Notes: a model not told the origin generated them from the sequence alone. A DNA stretch of 46,677 nt from an uncultured Oscillospiraceae bacterium (GCA_910578505.1 CAJTPV010000003.1:100140-146816); one strand, 5' to 3'; shown: positions 23,346-33,407, numbered from the stretch's first letter. Program-made: numbers and translations.

Positions 23346-25296
23346 GGAATGTAATCACCTCATCCACCCAGAGCTGGGAATCCGCATAGATCTTCAGACC
23401 GTAGTCGCCCGCCTTCGCATACAGCGTCTGTTCCAGCAGCCCCTGGTCCCCCGGCACGTCCTCGCTGTACACCAGCTCGCCCTCCAGATACATCTCCACA
23501 TGGACCGTCTCCGGGCTGTAGGGCACGCTGAAGGTCACCATCTTTGAAAGCTCCTTCTGCCCGTCGCTGTAGGTGAAGTTGACCACTGTGCCCTCCGGCA
23601 CCGACACCCCCACATCCACACTCTGACTGAGCACCTGGCCCTCCGGGGCCGAGCCCTCCACCTTGGTGAACTCCGCCACCAGGTTCAGCGTGTTCATGGC
23701 CTTCTGCACGTCCGCCATCTGCTGGCCCACACAGGGCACCATGGTGGAGTTCTGGATCTTCTTCCCCAGGCTCAGAAACAGCGTCACCGTATCCCCCTCG
23801 GTCAGCTCTGTGCCGGCCTCCGGCTCCGTACGGAAAACGCACCCCTCCTCCACTGTGTCGTGGTAGTCGCTGGCGCCCTCCACCACCAGCAGCTCCAAGT
23901 CGCTCAGGTCCTTGTTCTGCTTGAGCACCAGCTCCGCGCTGCGGCTGTCGTAGCCCACCAGGTTGGGCATGGCGCCGGACTTGGCGCCCAGACTCAGCGT
24001 CACGGTAATGGGGATCAAGTCCCCCGCGGCGGCCCGCTTGGTCCGCTCCGCCTCCGGCGTCTGGCGGATAATCTCTCCCGCCTCGTACTCGCTGCTGTAC
24101 TCCGGCTTTCCGCCGTCCACGATTTCAAAAATCCCATTTACCACTTCCGGCAGCTCTTTGGCCCGCTCGATGGTCATGCCCACCACGGTCGGAACGGTCT
24201 GCTCCGGAATCTCCGGGGCCGTAAAGCTGCCCATGATGCCCTGGTAGAGCTTGTTCACGCCGAAATAGCCCAGCACGGCCACCAGCGCGATCACCAGCAG
24301 AATCTTCCACCAGTCCCCGCCGGCTCTCTCGTCCTCCTCGTCCTCCTCATCCACAGGCGCGTAGCGCTGCTGCCGGTTTCGGGCCGCGGCGGCGTTGGGG
24401 ATATACTGGGTGGGCTCATCCGCGCCGCCGACGACAGGCGGGCGGAGGTCTGTGATGGAGTAGTCGAAGCTGATGTTGGGGTCCTTGCGGAAGGCCTCCA
24501 GGTCCGCCAGCATCTCGTCGGCAGTGGTGTAGCGGTTCCCCCGGTCCGGGGCCATGGCCTTCATGCAAATCTGCTCCAATGCCTCCGGGATATCCGGGTT
24601 CAGCTCCCGCGGATTGAGGGGCACGGCGTTGAAGTGCTGCACCGCCACCGCCATGGGGCTGTCCCCCTCGAAGGGCAGGCGGCTGGTCAGCATCTCATAG
24701 AGCACCACGCCGGCGGAGTAGATGTCGTTGCGGTTGTCCGTATAGTCCCCCTTGGCCTGCTCCGGCGAGATATAGTGGACGGAGCCGATGGCCTCGTTGG
24801 ACGGATTGGCGCCGTTGAGGCAGGCGATGCCGAAGTCCGTCACCTTCACCGTGCCGTCCCGCAGGACCATGATGTTCTGGGGCTTGATGTCCCGGTGGAC
24901 AATGCCCCGGCTGTGGGCGTGGCTGAGGCCCTTCATGATCTGGCTGATAAAGTGGAGGGCCTCCGGCCAGTTCAGCCGCCCCCGGCGCTCCATGTACTGC
25001 TTGAGGGTGATCCCGTCGATGAGCTCCATAACGATATAATCCATGTCCCCGCCCCGGCTGACGTCGTATACCGCCATGATGTTGGGGTGGGACAGCATGG
25101 CCACCGCCTGGGACTCGTCGTGGAACCGGCGGCGGAAGTCCGCGTCCTCACTCAAATCCTTTTTCAGCATCTTGATGGCGACCAGCCGGTTGAGGCGGTG
25201 GCACTTGGCCTTGAAGACCACCGCCATGCCCCCGGTGCCGATGACCTCCAGGATCTCATAGCGGTTATCCAGCATCTTTCCTATGTATCGTTCCAT
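23338..25296 (-). CDS. prkC: PASTA-domain serine/threonine protein kinase (PrkC/Stk1)
   Basis: Membrane receptor kinase that senses cell-wall muropeptides and regulates growth, division and spore germination in Firmicutes. The 652-residue product has a cytosolic kinase domain with HRDIKPQN and DFGIA (residues 1-270) and a charged linker. One membrane segment (WWKILLVIALVAVLGYFGV, about 328-350) is followed by three PASTA repeats and a C-terminal extracellular domain. I start at ATG 25296, 9 nt after AAGGA; a TTG at 25302 is too close. It lies 30 nt after its partner phosphatase gene, prpC. Confidence 0.95.
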   Translation of the reverse strand: MERYIGKMLDNRYEILEVIGTGGMAVVFKAKCHRLNRLVAIKMLKKDLSEDADFRRRFHDESQAVAMLSHPNIMAVYDVSRGGDMDYIVMELIDGITLKQYMERRGRLNWPEALHFISQIMKGLSHAHSRGIVHRDIKPQNIMVLRDGTVKVTDFGIACLNGANPSNEAIGSVHYISPEQAKGDYTDNRNDIYSAGVVLYEMLTSRLPFEGDSPMAVAVQHFNAVPLNPRELNPDIPEALEQICMKAMAPDRGNRYTTADEMLADLEAFRKDPNISFDYSITDLRPPVVGGADEPTQYIPNAAAARNRQQRYAPVDEEDEEDERAGGDWWKILLVIALVAVLGYFGVNKLYQGIMGSFTAPEIPEQTVPTVVGMTIERAKELPEVVNGIFEIVDGGKPEYSSEYEAGEIIRQTPEAERTKRAAAGDLIPITVTLSLGAKSGAMPNLVGYDSRSAELVLKQNKDLSDLELLVVEGASDYHDTVEEGCVFRTEPEAGTELTEGDTVTLFLSLGKKIQNSTMVPCVGQQMADVQKAMNTLNLVAEFTKVEGSAPEGQVLSQSVDVGVSVPEGTVVNFTYSDGQKELSKMVTFSVPYSPETVHVEMYLEGELVYSEDVPGDQGLLEQTLYAKAGDYGLKIYADSQLWVDEVITFRE

Positions 25297-25326
25297 AGTC
25301 AAGCATCCTTTCTTCCAGGTTCAGTG

Positions 25327-26073
25327 TCACTGCTGCCGCAGCAGCACGGCGGTCACATTGTCCGGGGCCCCCTGGCCCTTGGCGATCTCCAGCAGCCGGT
25401 TCAGACAGCTGTCGCCGCCCCCCCGGAGCACCTCCCGCTCCATCTCCCGGTCCGTAACCGTCCCCACCAGGCCGTCGGTACACAGCAGCAGGTAGTCGCC
25501 GGGCTCCAGCTGGACCAGATAGCTGTCGCTGAGGAGTTGGGTGTCGGCGTCAGGCCCCAGGGCCCGTGTGATCAGATTGCGGTTGGGGTGGATCCGGGCC
25601 TCCTCGGCGGTGATGTCCCCCCGTTCCACCAGCCGCTCCACAAAGGAGTGGTCCTTGGTGATGCGGGCAATCCCGCCGGCGGCGGGAATCCGGTAGGCCC
25701 GGCTGTCCCCCACGTTGCTCACCAGCGCCTGCCGGTCCCAGGCAATGGCGGACACCAGGGTGGTGCCCATGCCCCACAGCCGGTCGGAGCAGGCCCGCCG
25801 GTAGATGACGGCGTTGGCCTCCTGCACAGCGGATTCCGCCACCGTCTGCACATTCCGGGCGGACATATCCCCCCGCAGACGGTCCCGGCACACCGCCAGG
25901 AAGGTCTCCACCGCCAGCTCGCTGGCCAGCTTCCCGCCGCCGGGACCGCCCATGCCGTCGCAGACAACGCCCACAGTGAATCCGCTCTCCTGATCGGTGT
26001 GGACCGCGTAGGCGTCCTGATTTTCCCGCCGGGTCAGTCCCACGTCCGTCATGCCCCATACGTTCATCATCAT
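25327..26073 (-). CDS. prpC: PP2C-family serine/threonine phosphatase (PrpC/Stp1)
   Basis: Metal-dependent phosphatase that reverses PrkC phosphorylation. The 248-residue product has the PP2C motifs DVGLTRRENQDAY (residues 10-22), VCDGMGGPGGG (about 38), LLLCTDGLVGTV (about 195) and DNVTAVLLR at the end. These provide the metal-binding aspartates. Its start codon overlaps the rlmN stop (ATGA). Three ATG codons occur in a row, so the exact first residue is uncertain by two positions. Confidence 0.95.
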   Translation of the reverse strand: MMMNVWGMTDVGLTRRENQDAYAVHTDQESGFTVGVVCDGMGGPGGGKLASELAVETFLAVCRDRLRGDMSARNVQTVAESAVQEANAVIYRRACSDRLWGMGTTLVSAIAWDRQALVSNVGDSRAYRIPAAGGIARITKDHSFVERLVERGDITAEEARIHPNRNLITRALGPDADTQLLSDSYLVQLEPGDYLLLCTDGLVGTVTDREMEREVLRGGGDSCLNRLLEIAKGQGAPDNVTAVLLRQQ

Positions 26074-27110
26074 AGATGTCCCTTCTTTCCGTTTTCCATA
26101 GCCTTGCGCCGCAGCTGCCCGCAGCTGGCGTCGATGTCTCCGCCCAGACTGCGCCGCACGGTTGCCGTGACCCCCTGGCTCTCCAGCCGCCGCTGGAAGG
26201 CGGATATCCGGCGGCTGGGCTTGAGAGGGCTCTCCGCCACATCGTTGAGGGGGATCAGGTTCACATGCCCCGGCATCCCCCGGATTTTTTTTACCATCAG
26301 GTCCGCCTGCCAGTCGCTGTCGTTGACGCCGTCGATCATGGCGTATTCAAAGCTGATGCGGCGGCCCGTCTTTTGGAAGTAGTCATGGCAGGCCGCAAAC
26401 AGCTCCTCCACGTCATAGGCCCGGTTGACCGGCATCAGACGGCTGCGTGTCTCGCTGTCCGGCGCGTGGAGGGACACGGACAGCGTCAGCTGCAGCTCCA
26501 GCTCCGCCAGCCGGCGGATGCCGGGGATGACGCCGCAGGTGGACAGGCTGATGTGCCGCATGCCGATGTTCAGCCCCTGGGGATGATTGACCAGCTCCAG
26601 AAAGCGCAGCACATTGTCCAGATTATCCATAGGCTCCCCGATGCCCATCAGAACGATATTCGACACCGCAAGGCCGGAATCCTGCTGGGTAAACAGCACC
26701 TGATCCAAAATTTCCGACGGCCGCAGATCCCGCACCTTTCCGCCGATGGTGGACGCGCAGAAGGCGCAGCCCATCCGGCACCCCACCTGACTGGACACAC
26801 AGACCGTGTTGCCGTGGCGATACTGCATCAGCACCGTCTCAATGCAGCTGCCGTCCCCCAGCCGCCACAGGTACTTGGCCGTACCATCCAGCCTGGAGAC
26901 CTGCTTCCGCTCCGCCGCAGGCACGTCTATGTAGTACTTTTCCGCCAGCCGCTCCCGCAGCGGTTTCGAGAGATTGGACATCTCCGCAAAGGAGCGCGCC
27001 CCCCGGTGGAGCCAGGAAAAAATCTGCTTGCCGCGAAAAGCGGGTTCGCCCATCTGTCCCAGCGCCGCTGTCAGCTCCTCCAGGGTCATGGATTTGATAT
27101 CTTCCCTCAT
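26070..27110 (-). CDS. rlmN: 23S rRNA (adenine-2503-C2)-methyltransferase RlmN
   Basis: Radical SAM enzyme that methylates A2503 of 23S rRNA and A37 of some tRNAs. The 346-residue product has the cluster motif C111-X3-C115-X2-C118 (CRMGCAFC), GIGEPMDNLDNV, and a conserved Cys near the C-terminus in GGDIDASCGQL. Both its ends overlap neighbours by 4 nt (rsmB upstream, prpC downstream), the layout in most Firmicutes. Confidence 0.96.
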   Translation of the reverse strand: MREDIKSMTLEELTAALGQMGEPAFRGKQIFSWLHRGARSFAEMSNLSKPLRERLAEKYYIDVPAAERKQVSRLDGTAKYLWRLGDGSCIETVLMQYRHGNTVCVSSQVGCRMGCAFCASTIGGKVRDLRPSEILDQVLFTQQDSGLAVSNIVLMGIGEPMDNLDNVLRFLELVNHPQGLNIGMRHISLSTCGVIPGIRRLAELELQLTLSVSLHAPDSETRSRLMPVNRAYDVEELFAACHDYFQKTGRRISFEYAMIDGVNDSDWQADLMVKKIRGMPGHVNLIPLNDVAESPLKPSRRISAFQRRLESQGVTATVRRSLGGDIDASCGQLRRKAMENGKKGHL

Positions 27111-28423
27111 AGCTTCCTCATTTTACAGACATAGAATCCGTCTGTCCCGTGGCGCTGGGGCCACAGGGCCAACTCCCCGTCATTCTGCTCCGGCAGTCCG
27201 GGCAGGGGGAAGGGCTCCTTCCGGAATTCGCTCCGGCGGCACAGGAAGTCCGCCGTGACGGCCCCATTTTCCTCCGGCAGGACGGTGCAGGTGGCGTAGA
27301 GCAGCACCCCGCCGGGCCGGACATATTGGGCGGCGTTTTCCAGGATCGCCCGCTGCACAGCCGGCAATCCGGCCAGCTGCTCCGGGTCCTTATAGCGGAT
27401 GTCCGGCTTTTTGCGGATGATCCCCAGCCCGGAGCAGGGCACGTCGCACAGCACCAGATCAAAGCCGCCTATCCAATCCTCACGAGCCTCCCGCCCGTCC
27501 GCCTGCACCGTCCGGATGCACTGCAGGCCCAGCCGCCGGGCGCCTTTTTCTATCAGCCCCAGCTTGTGGGGATGGATGTCGCAGGCGACGATCTCGCCCC
27601 GGTCCTCCATGACCATTGCGGCGGCAAAGGATTTTCCGCCCGGCGCGGCGCATACGTCCAGCACCCGCATACCGGGCCGAAGGCCCGCCGCCAGTACGGC
27701 GGATTTTGCGGCGGCATCCTGCACCTGAAACAGACCCCGCTGAAAGGCGGCCATTGCCTCCAGGTCTCCCCCGCCGGTGATCTCCCAGCAGTCCGGCATC
27801 CATGGATGGGGCCTGGGCTCCGCGCCGGATTCCCCCAGGCTGGCCGTCAGCTCCGGTGCGGTACACCGCAGCGTGTTTCGCTGGATGGTGGTGGGGACGC
27901 TCTCATTGTCCAGCCGCAGGAAGGCCTCCGTCTCCTCCCGGCCCAGCAGTCCGAGCAGACGCTTGACAAGCCACACCGGATGGCTATACCGCAGCGCCAG
28001 ACAGCCGGCCTCGTCATCTGCCGGTATCTCCGGCAGACGCCCCTTCTCCCGGCTGAGCCGCCGCAGCACCGCGTTGACAAACCCGGCGGCCCGCTGCCGC
28101 CTGCGGTCCTTCACCATTTTCACCGCCTCGTTCACAGCGGCGCTGTCCGGCACCCGGTCCATAAAGAGGATCTGATAGGCCCCCAGCCGCAGCACGTCCC
28201 GGACAAAGGGCTCCAGCTTTCCAAATGGCTGACTGCAATAGTGCCCCAAATAGAAATCCAGCAGCGCCCGGTTTTGCAGCACGCCATAGGTCAGCCGCGC
28301 CGCCAGCGCCGCCTCCCGGCGGTCCAGGCCACGGCTGGCGGCCTTCAGGCTGCCGTCGGACCATGCGTCCAGCCGCCTGCAGGCGGTCAGCGATGTCATG
28401 GCCGCTTCTCTTCCACTGCTCAT
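27107..28423 (-). CDS. rsmB: 16S rRNA (cytosine-967-C5)-methyltransferase RsmB
   Basis: The 438-residue product combines a NusB-like RNA-binding N-terminal domain (about residues 1-150) with a Rossmann methyltransferase domain. Motifs DVCAAPGGKSFAAA (about 260) and CDVPCSGLGIIRKKPD (about 325) include the catalytic Cys. It overlaps the zinc peptidase gene and rlmN by 4 nt each. Confidence 0.95.
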   Translation of the reverse strand: MSSGREAAMTSLTACRRLDAWSDGSLKAASRGLDRREAALAARLTYGVLQNRALLDFYLGHYCSQPFGKLEPFVRDVLRLGAYQILFMDRVPDSAAVNEAVKMVKDRRRQRAAGFVNAVLRRLSREKGRLPEIPADDEAGCLALRYSHPVWLVKRLLGLLGREETEAFLRLDNESVPTTIQRNTLRCTAPELTASLGESGAEPRPHPWMPDCWEITGGGDLEAMAAFQRGLFQVQDAAAKSAVLAAGLRPGMRVLDVCAAPGGKSFAAAMVMEDRGEIVACDIHPHKLGLIEKGARRLGLQCIRTVQADGREAREDWIGGFDLVLCDVPCSGLGIIRKKPDIRYKDPEQLAGLPAVQRAILENAAQYVRPGGVLLYATCTVLPEENGAVTADFLCRRSEFRKEPFPLPGLPEQNDGELALWPQRHGTDGFYVCKMRKL

Positions 28424-29136
28424 TGCCGCCTCCTGTCACTGCGCCCCGCAAATATCAGCAGGTAGCGCAGCAGCTGCACCAAACTCATCAGCAGCGCGGC
28501 CACGTACGTCAGCGCCGCGGCGGTGAGCACCTTCTTTGCGCCCCGCCGCTCGTCATCCTCCAGCAGGAAGGAGCTGTCAATCGTGCGCAGCGCCCGCGCG
28601 GAGGCATTGAACTCCACCGGCAGCGTCACCAGCTGAAACACGCTGGTCAGGCTGAAGAGCACGATCCCCAGGGCAAACAGCGGCTGGGAGTACAAGACAA
28701 TGCCCAGCAGCAGGGCAATCAAGGAAAACTGTGAGCCGAACTGTGTAACCGGAATAATGAAGGCCCGCACACGGATCGGTCCATATCCCACGGCATACTG
28801 CACCGCGTGTCCCGCCTCATGGGCGGCCACGCCAACCGCCGCCACTGTACCGGCATTGTATACCGGCTCGGAGAGATAGATGGTGTTGTCCCGCGGGTCA
28901 TAGTGGTCCGTAAGACTGCCCCGGCAGGGGCGGATCTGTACGTCATGGACCCCATGGGCGCGCAGGACTGCGCCGGCGGCCTGTGCGCCGGTGATGCCCC
29001 GGCGGTTCGGGACCCTGCTGAAACGCTTGAAGGTAGAGCTCACCTTGATCTGTGCATAGATGGACAGGAGCACTACGGGAATCAGCAGAATATAGTAGAC
29101 CGAATGGTAATAAAACGGCGCAGCATATCCGTACAT
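28420..29136 (-). CDS. Neutral zinc metallopeptidase, YugP family
   Basis: The 238-residue membrane protein has an N-terminal hydrophobic segment (YYHSVYYILLIPVVLLSIY) and the zinc motif AAHEAGHAVQYA near residue 125, with further hydrophobic segments after residue 140. YugP-type peptidases are conserved in Firmicutes; the substrate is unknown. I use ATG 29136, 7 nt after AAAGGAGG, rather than the longer frame. The gene is regularly found between fmt and rsmB in this lineage. Confidence 0.88.
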   Translation of the reverse strand: MYGYAAPFYYHSVYYILLIPVVLLSIYAQIKVSSTFKRFSRVPNRRGITGAQAAGAVLRAHGVHDVQIRPCRGSLTDHYDPRDNTIYLSEPVYNAGTVAAVGVAAHEAGHAVQYAVGYGPIRVRAFIIPVTQFGSQFSLIALLLGIVLYSQPLFALGIVLFSLTSVFQLVTLPVEFNASARALRTIDSSFLLEDDERRGAKKVLTAAALTYVAALLMSLVQLLRYLLIFAGRSDRRRQ

Positions 29137-29171
29137 GCAGCCGCCTCCTTTCGCAGTCAAGGAAAAATGCT

Positions 29172-30089
29172 TTACAGCTTTATCGGGTGTCCCCGCAGAT
29201 AATCGGCGGCGGCCATACGTTTACCGCCGTCGGCCTGCAGCTCCGTGATGACCAGGCTGCTCCCGCCGCCGCAGGCCACCGCGATGCCGTCCCTTCCGGC
29301 GGAGAGGATGGTCCCCGGCGCCGCCTGGGTCTCCCCGCCCGGATGGGCGCGGAACACCTTCCAGCGCACGCCGGCCACGTCCGTGGTGGCACAGGGCCAG
29401 GGAATCAGCCCCCGCACCTGGTTGACCAGCTCCCCAGCCGGGCGCTGCCAATCCATAGGCGACATGTCCCGGCTCAGCAGGGAGGCGTACTGGTACTGGG
29501 GGCCGTACACCTGGGGCGTCCGCTCCGCCGTGCCGTCCCGCAGACGGGAGAGGGCCTCGCTGGCCGCCTCCCCGCCCAGCCGGGCCAGACGGTCATAGAG
29601 CTGTCCGGCGTCCTCCTCCGGCGAGATGGGCGTGGTCTTTGTCAGAAGAATGTCCCCGGCGTCCAGCTCCGCCGCCATGTACTGGATGGTGACGCCGGTC
29701 TCGCTGTCGCCGTTCAGGATAGCCCAGTTGATGGGAGCCGCGCCCCGGTACTGGGGCAGGATGGAGGAGTGGACATTGATGATGGCCTTTCGGGGAATGT
29801 CCAGCAGCGCCTGGGGCAGCAGCTTACCGTAGGCCGCCACCACGATCACATCCGGCGCCAGGCCTCGCAGCTCCGCCAAAACCGCCTCGTCACGGCAGGA
29901 AACCGGCTGGTAAACCGGGATACCCTCTGCAAGGGCATACTCCTTTACAGGCGTTGCCAGCAGCTTCATTCCCCGGTTTTTGGGCTTGTCCGGCTGGGTA
30001 TAGACCGCGGCGATATCCCACCGGTCCTCCACCAGGCGGCGCAGCACCTCCGCAGCAAAAACGGGAGTCCCCATGAAAACGATCCGCAT
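29172..30089 (-). CDS. fmt: Methionyl-tRNA formyltransferase
   Basis: Formylates initiator Met-tRNA using 10-formyl-THF. The 305-residue product starts MRIVFMGTPVFAAEVLR. It carries the active-site region NVHSSILPQYRGAAPINWAI (Asn and His near residues 106-108) and the following TGVTIQYMAAELDAGDIL. A C-terminal OB-like domain follows. It starts 2 nt after the def stop; the two genes work in sequence on N-formylmethionine. Confidence 0.96.
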   Translation of the reverse strand: MRIVFMGTPVFAAEVLRRLVEDRWDIAAVYTQPDKPKNRGMKLLATPVKEYALAEGIPVYQPVSCRDEAVLAELRGLAPDVIVVAAYGKLLPQALLDIPRKAIINVHSSILPQYRGAAPINWAILNGDSETGVTIQYMAAELDAGDILLTKTTPISPEEDAGQLYDRLARLGGEAASEALSRLRDGTAERTPQVYGPQYQYASLLSRDMSPMDWQRPAGELVNQVRGLIPWPCATTDVAGVRWKVFRAHPGGETQAAPGTILSAGRDGIAVACGGGSSLVITELQADGGKRMAAADYLRGHPIKL

Positions 30090-30091
30090 CC

Positions 30092-30586
30092 CTACCGGCC
30101 CTCCTCCTCGGCGTAATATTCCTCCAGCTCCTCGTCGGTCATAAAGTGGTCGATGTGCTCCACGTACAGGTGGCCGTCCAGATGCTCGATCTCATGGAAG
30201 AGGCACCGGGCGGTGAGCCCCTCCCGCTCCAGCAGGAACCAGTTTCCGTCCCGGTCCTGGGCGCGGATCTTGGCGTAGTAGGGCCGGGTCACCATGCCCC
30301 ACTTCCCCGGCACGCTGAGGCACCCCTCCGGCGCAGTCTGTTCCCCGGACTGGTCCAGGATTTCCGGGTTCACCAGCTCCAGCATCTCCTCGCTGTCATC
30401 CACGACAATCACGGCCCGGCGCAGGATGCCCACCTGAGGCGCGGCCAGGCCCGCTCCCTGGGCCTCCTCCAACGTCTCCTTCATGTCGTCCAGCAGGATG
30501 TGGAGCCGCCGGTTGAAATCCGTGACCTGCCGGCAGCGCTTGCTGAGCCGGTCGTCCCCCTGAACGACAATTCTTCTCTTACCCAT
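30092..30586 (-). CDS. def: Peptide deformylase
   Basis: Metalloenzyme removing the formyl group from nascent proteins. The 164-residue product has all three family motifs: GAGLAAPQVG (about residue 44), EGCLSVPG (about 88) and HEIEHLDG (about 130). These supply the metal Cys, two His and the catalytic Glu. It sits between priA and fmt. Confidence 0.96.
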   Translation of the reverse strand: MGKRRIVVQGDDRLSKRCRQVTDFNRRLHILLDDMKETLEEAQGAGLAAPQVGILRRAVIVVDDSEEMLELVNPEILDQSGEQTAPEGCLSVPGKWGMVTRPYYAKIRAQDRDGNWFLLEREGLTARCLFHEIEHLDGHLYVEHIDHFMTDEELEEYYAEEEGR

Positions 30587-30641
30587 GGTATTCTATCCTC
30601 CTCCCGGCAGAATTAAACCTTGCAGACAAATCGATCACCAA

Positions 30642-33095
30642 TCAATCCTCCGCGTTGCAGTCCACAAACAGGTTCATCCCCCGGTTCTCCTTTTTCTGAT
30701 GAAATGCTTTGATGTAGTAGCCCAGCAGCTCGCGGGTGGTCTGGTCGTTCCGGCCCACCCAGAAAATCCGGTAGCGGAAGCGGTTGTTTACCTTCACCAC
30801 CGGCGCGGGGGCGGGACCCAGGATCTCAACGGACATATTGGCGGCAGTGGGGTAGCGGACACCGGAGCGCATGGCTTCCCGCAGCTGGGCGGCGGCCCGG
30901 AGCACCTCCCCCTCCTCCGGCCCGGTGACAGTGAGGGTAAAGATATCCGCAAAGGGCGGATACCGGTGGGCCCGGCGAATCTGGATTTCCGCGGCGTAAA
31001 AGCTGTTGTAGTCCTGGTTGGCGGCGCTGGTGATGACCTCGTTGTCCGGGGTAAAGGTCTGGATCACCGCCCGGCCGTCCTTATCCCCCCGGCCCGCCCG
31101 GCCTACCACCTGGGTCAGCAGGCTGAAGGTCCGCTCAGCGGCGTGGTAGTTGTCTACATACAGCCCCAGGTCCGCCGCCAGCACCCCCACCAGGGTCACG
31201 TTCTCAAAATCCAGCCCCTTGGCCACCATCTGGGTGCCCAGGAGTATGGGGATCTGCTTCCGCTCGAATTTCTGCAGCAGCGCCCCGTGGTTGCCGGACA
31301 CGGTGTCCGCGTCCATACGCAGCACCTCCGTCCCCGGAAAGAGCGCGTGGAGCTCCTCCTCCACCCGCTGGGTCCCCGCGCCGATCTGCTTCATGATGCC
31401 GCCGCACTCCGGGCAGACCTGGGGGGCCCGCTCCGAGTGGCCGCAGTAGTGGCACATCAGCCGCCCGTTGGCGGCGTGGTAGGTCAGGGGCACGCTGCAC
31501 CGGGGGCACTGGGGGGCCTCCCCGCACTCGCCGCACAGCAGCATCCGGCTGGCTCCCCGGCGGTTGATAAACAGGATGCTCTGCTCCCCCCGGCTGAGAT
31601 TGGCCTCCAGCTCCCGGCGCAGGGGCTGGCTGACCATGCCGGGGTTGCCTGCCCGGACCTCCCGGCGCATGTCGGCAACCACCACCTGGGGCAGAGGCTG
31701 CCGGTTGTACCGGGAGCGCAGGATCAATTTCTGATAGACGCCCCGCTGGGCCTGCCAGGTGCTCTCCACCGACGGTGTGGCGGAGCCCAGCACCAGCACC
31801 GCGTTATGCTGGGAGCAGAGGAATTTCGCCACGTCCCGCGTGTGGTAGCGGGGCGGGTTCTCCGACTGGTAGCTGCCCTCGTGCTCCTCGTCCAGAATGA
31901 TCATCCCCAGGTTCTCCAGGGGCGCGAACACCGCGCTGCGGGTTCCCAAAACCACGTCCACCTCGCCCCGGCGAACCCGCTTCCACTGGTCGTACCGCTC
32001 GCTCATGCGCAGTCCGCTGTGGAGCATGGCCACCCGACCGCCGAAATAGGCGCTGAATCGGGACATCATCTGGGGCGTCAGCGCGATCTCCGGCACCAGC
32101 ATCAGCCCCTGCCGCCCCCGGCGGACCACCTCCTGGAGCAGGCGGATATAGACGGAGGTCTTCCCGCTGCCCGTCACGCCGTAGAGCAGGGAGCAGGCGG
32201 CCTCTCCCGCCGCCAGGCGCTCCAGAACACCGTCATAGGCGGCCTGCTGCTCTTCGCTGAGCACGATAGGCGCTCCGTCCGCGGCCTCCGGTCCCGGCAC
32301 CCGCAGCACCTCCTCCTGGGAGAAGGCGATCAGGCCCTTGCTCTCCAGGCCCCGCAGGGTCTGGGGCGAGCAGCCGGTAAAATAGCAGATGTCGCTGGAC
32401 AGGGCGCTGCCCATGGTACACAGCAGCTTGACGACCTCATAGCGGACCGGGGCGGCGCGCCGCCGGGGCTCCACCGCCGCCATGGCCTCCTCCGCCGACA
32501 CCGCCAGCGTGACCCGCCGGACCTTTTTGTCCGCCACCCGCCGGGCTGCCGAAGTGTCAATGGTCACCAGTCCCCGCTCCTGCAGCCGCCGGGCCACGGC
32601 GGACGCGCCGTCCCCACAGGCCAGCCGCAGCGTCTCCATCTCGGCGGAGCCGCCGTGGGCGGTCAGGGTCTCCAGCACCCGGCTCTCCCGGCTGTCCGCG
32701 CCGGCCTCCAGGGCGGTCTCCCGGTCAACGGCCAGCGTGCATACCTCCCGCACCCGGTACCAGAGCCCGGCGGGCAAAAGCACCTTCGCCGCCTCGTACA
32801 GGGTGCAGAAATACCGCTCCCGCAGCCAGATGGCCAGACGGATCTGGCCGGGGCCCAGGACGCTCTCGTCGTCCAGCACCTCCTTGACCGCCTTCAGCTT
32901 CGGTCGCTTGCTGTCGCTGGCCAGGGCCAGCACGATCCCCTCGCTGGCCCGGTTCCCGTTGCCGAAGGGGACCGTCACCCGCACGCCGGGCTTCGCCCGC
33001 TCCTCCAGGTTCTCCGGGACCAGATAGTCGTACGGCTTATCAATGGTATAGGTCGCCGCGGCTACGGCGACCCGTGCAATCTTGACAGTTTCCAT
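30642..33095 (-). CDS. priA: Primosomal protein N' (replication restart helicase PriA)
   Basis: Superfamily 2 DNA helicase that reloads the replisome at stalled forks. The 817-residue product has an N-terminal 3'-end binding domain and Walker A GVTGSGKTSVY. A DEEH box and a zinc-binding insert with CGECGEAPQCPRC, CHYCG and CPECGG follow, then helicase motifs IV-VI (GTQMVAKGLDFENV, QVVGRAGRG). ATG 33095 is preferred because it starts the conserved domain; the longer frame adds residues unlike the family. It follows rpoZ by 93 nt. Confidence 0.95.
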   Translation of the reverse strand: METVKIARVAVAAATYTIDKPYDYLVPENLEERAKPGVRVTVPFGNGNRASEGIVLALASDSKRPKLKAVKEVLDDESVLGPGQIRLAIWLRERYFCTLYEAAKVLLPAGLWYRVREVCTLAVDRETALEAGADSRESRVLETLTAHGGSAEMETLRLACGDGASAVARRLQERGLVTIDTSAARRVADKKVRRVTLAVSAEEAMAAVEPRRRAAPVRYEVVKLLCTMGSALSSDICYFTGCSPQTLRGLESKGLIAFSQEEVLRVPGPEAADGAPIVLSEEQQAAYDGVLERLAAGEAACSLLYGVTGSGKTSVYIRLLQEVVRRGRQGLMLVPEIALTPQMMSRFSAYFGGRVAMLHSGLRMSERYDQWKRVRRGEVDVVLGTRSAVFAPLENLGMIILDEEHEGSYQSENPPRYHTRDVAKFLCSQHNAVLVLGSATPSVESTWQAQRGVYQKLILRSRYNRQPLPQVVVADMRREVRAGNPGMVSQPLRRELEANLSRGEQSILFINRRGASRMLLCGECGEAPQCPRCSVPLTYHAANGRLMCHYCGHSERAPQVCPECGGIMKQIGAGTQRVEEELHALFPGTEVLRMDADTVSGNHGALLQKFERKQIPILLGTQMVAKGLDFENVTLVGVLAADLGLYVDNYHAAERTFSLLTQVVGRAGRGDKDGRAVIQTFTPDNEVITSAANQDYNSFYAAEIQIRRAHRYPPFADIFTLTVTGPEEGEVLRAAAQLREAMRSGVRYPTAANMSVEILGPAPAPVVKVNNRFRYRIFWVGRNDQTTRELLGYYIKAFHQKKENRGMNLFVDCNAED

Positions 33096-33188
33096 GGGGC
33101 TCCCCTCATCGCGCCGGGCAGGACCGGACGCCTCCGTCCGGCAGACCGCCGCAGCCAATCCCAGCGGCCGCGGCGATACCGAACCCGA

Positions 33189-33407
33189 TTATTCAACGTT
33201 GGTAATGGTGATGTCGGCGGCGGCCACGGACAGCTTGCCGTCCGCCACCTCCTGGATGGCCAGGGTCACCGGCTTTACGTCCGTCTTCTCCGGGGCGCTC
33301 TCCTCCTCCAGGGCGATCTGGCGGGCCCGGCGGGCCACCACATTCACCAGCAGGTACCGGTTGGGGATGTTGGCTGTCAGTTTGTTCATCGCGGGATAGA
33401 GCATCAT
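33189..33407 (-). CDS. rpoZ: RNA polymerase omega subunit
   Basis: The 72-residue product has the omega pattern YPAMNKL, NRYLLVNVVARRARQIA and the following acidic segment. This small subunit helps fold and assemble the beta' subunit. Its position between gmk and priA is standard for Firmicutes. Confidence 0.92.
   Translation of the reverse strand: MMLYPAMNKLTANIPNRYLLVNVVARRARQIALEEESAPEKTDVKPVTLAIQEVADGKLSVAAADITITNVE

Noticed and set aside
23860..26382. 840-residue open frame on the plus strand
   Set aside because: Antisense to prkC, prpC and rlmN, all of which have clear motifs on the minus strand.
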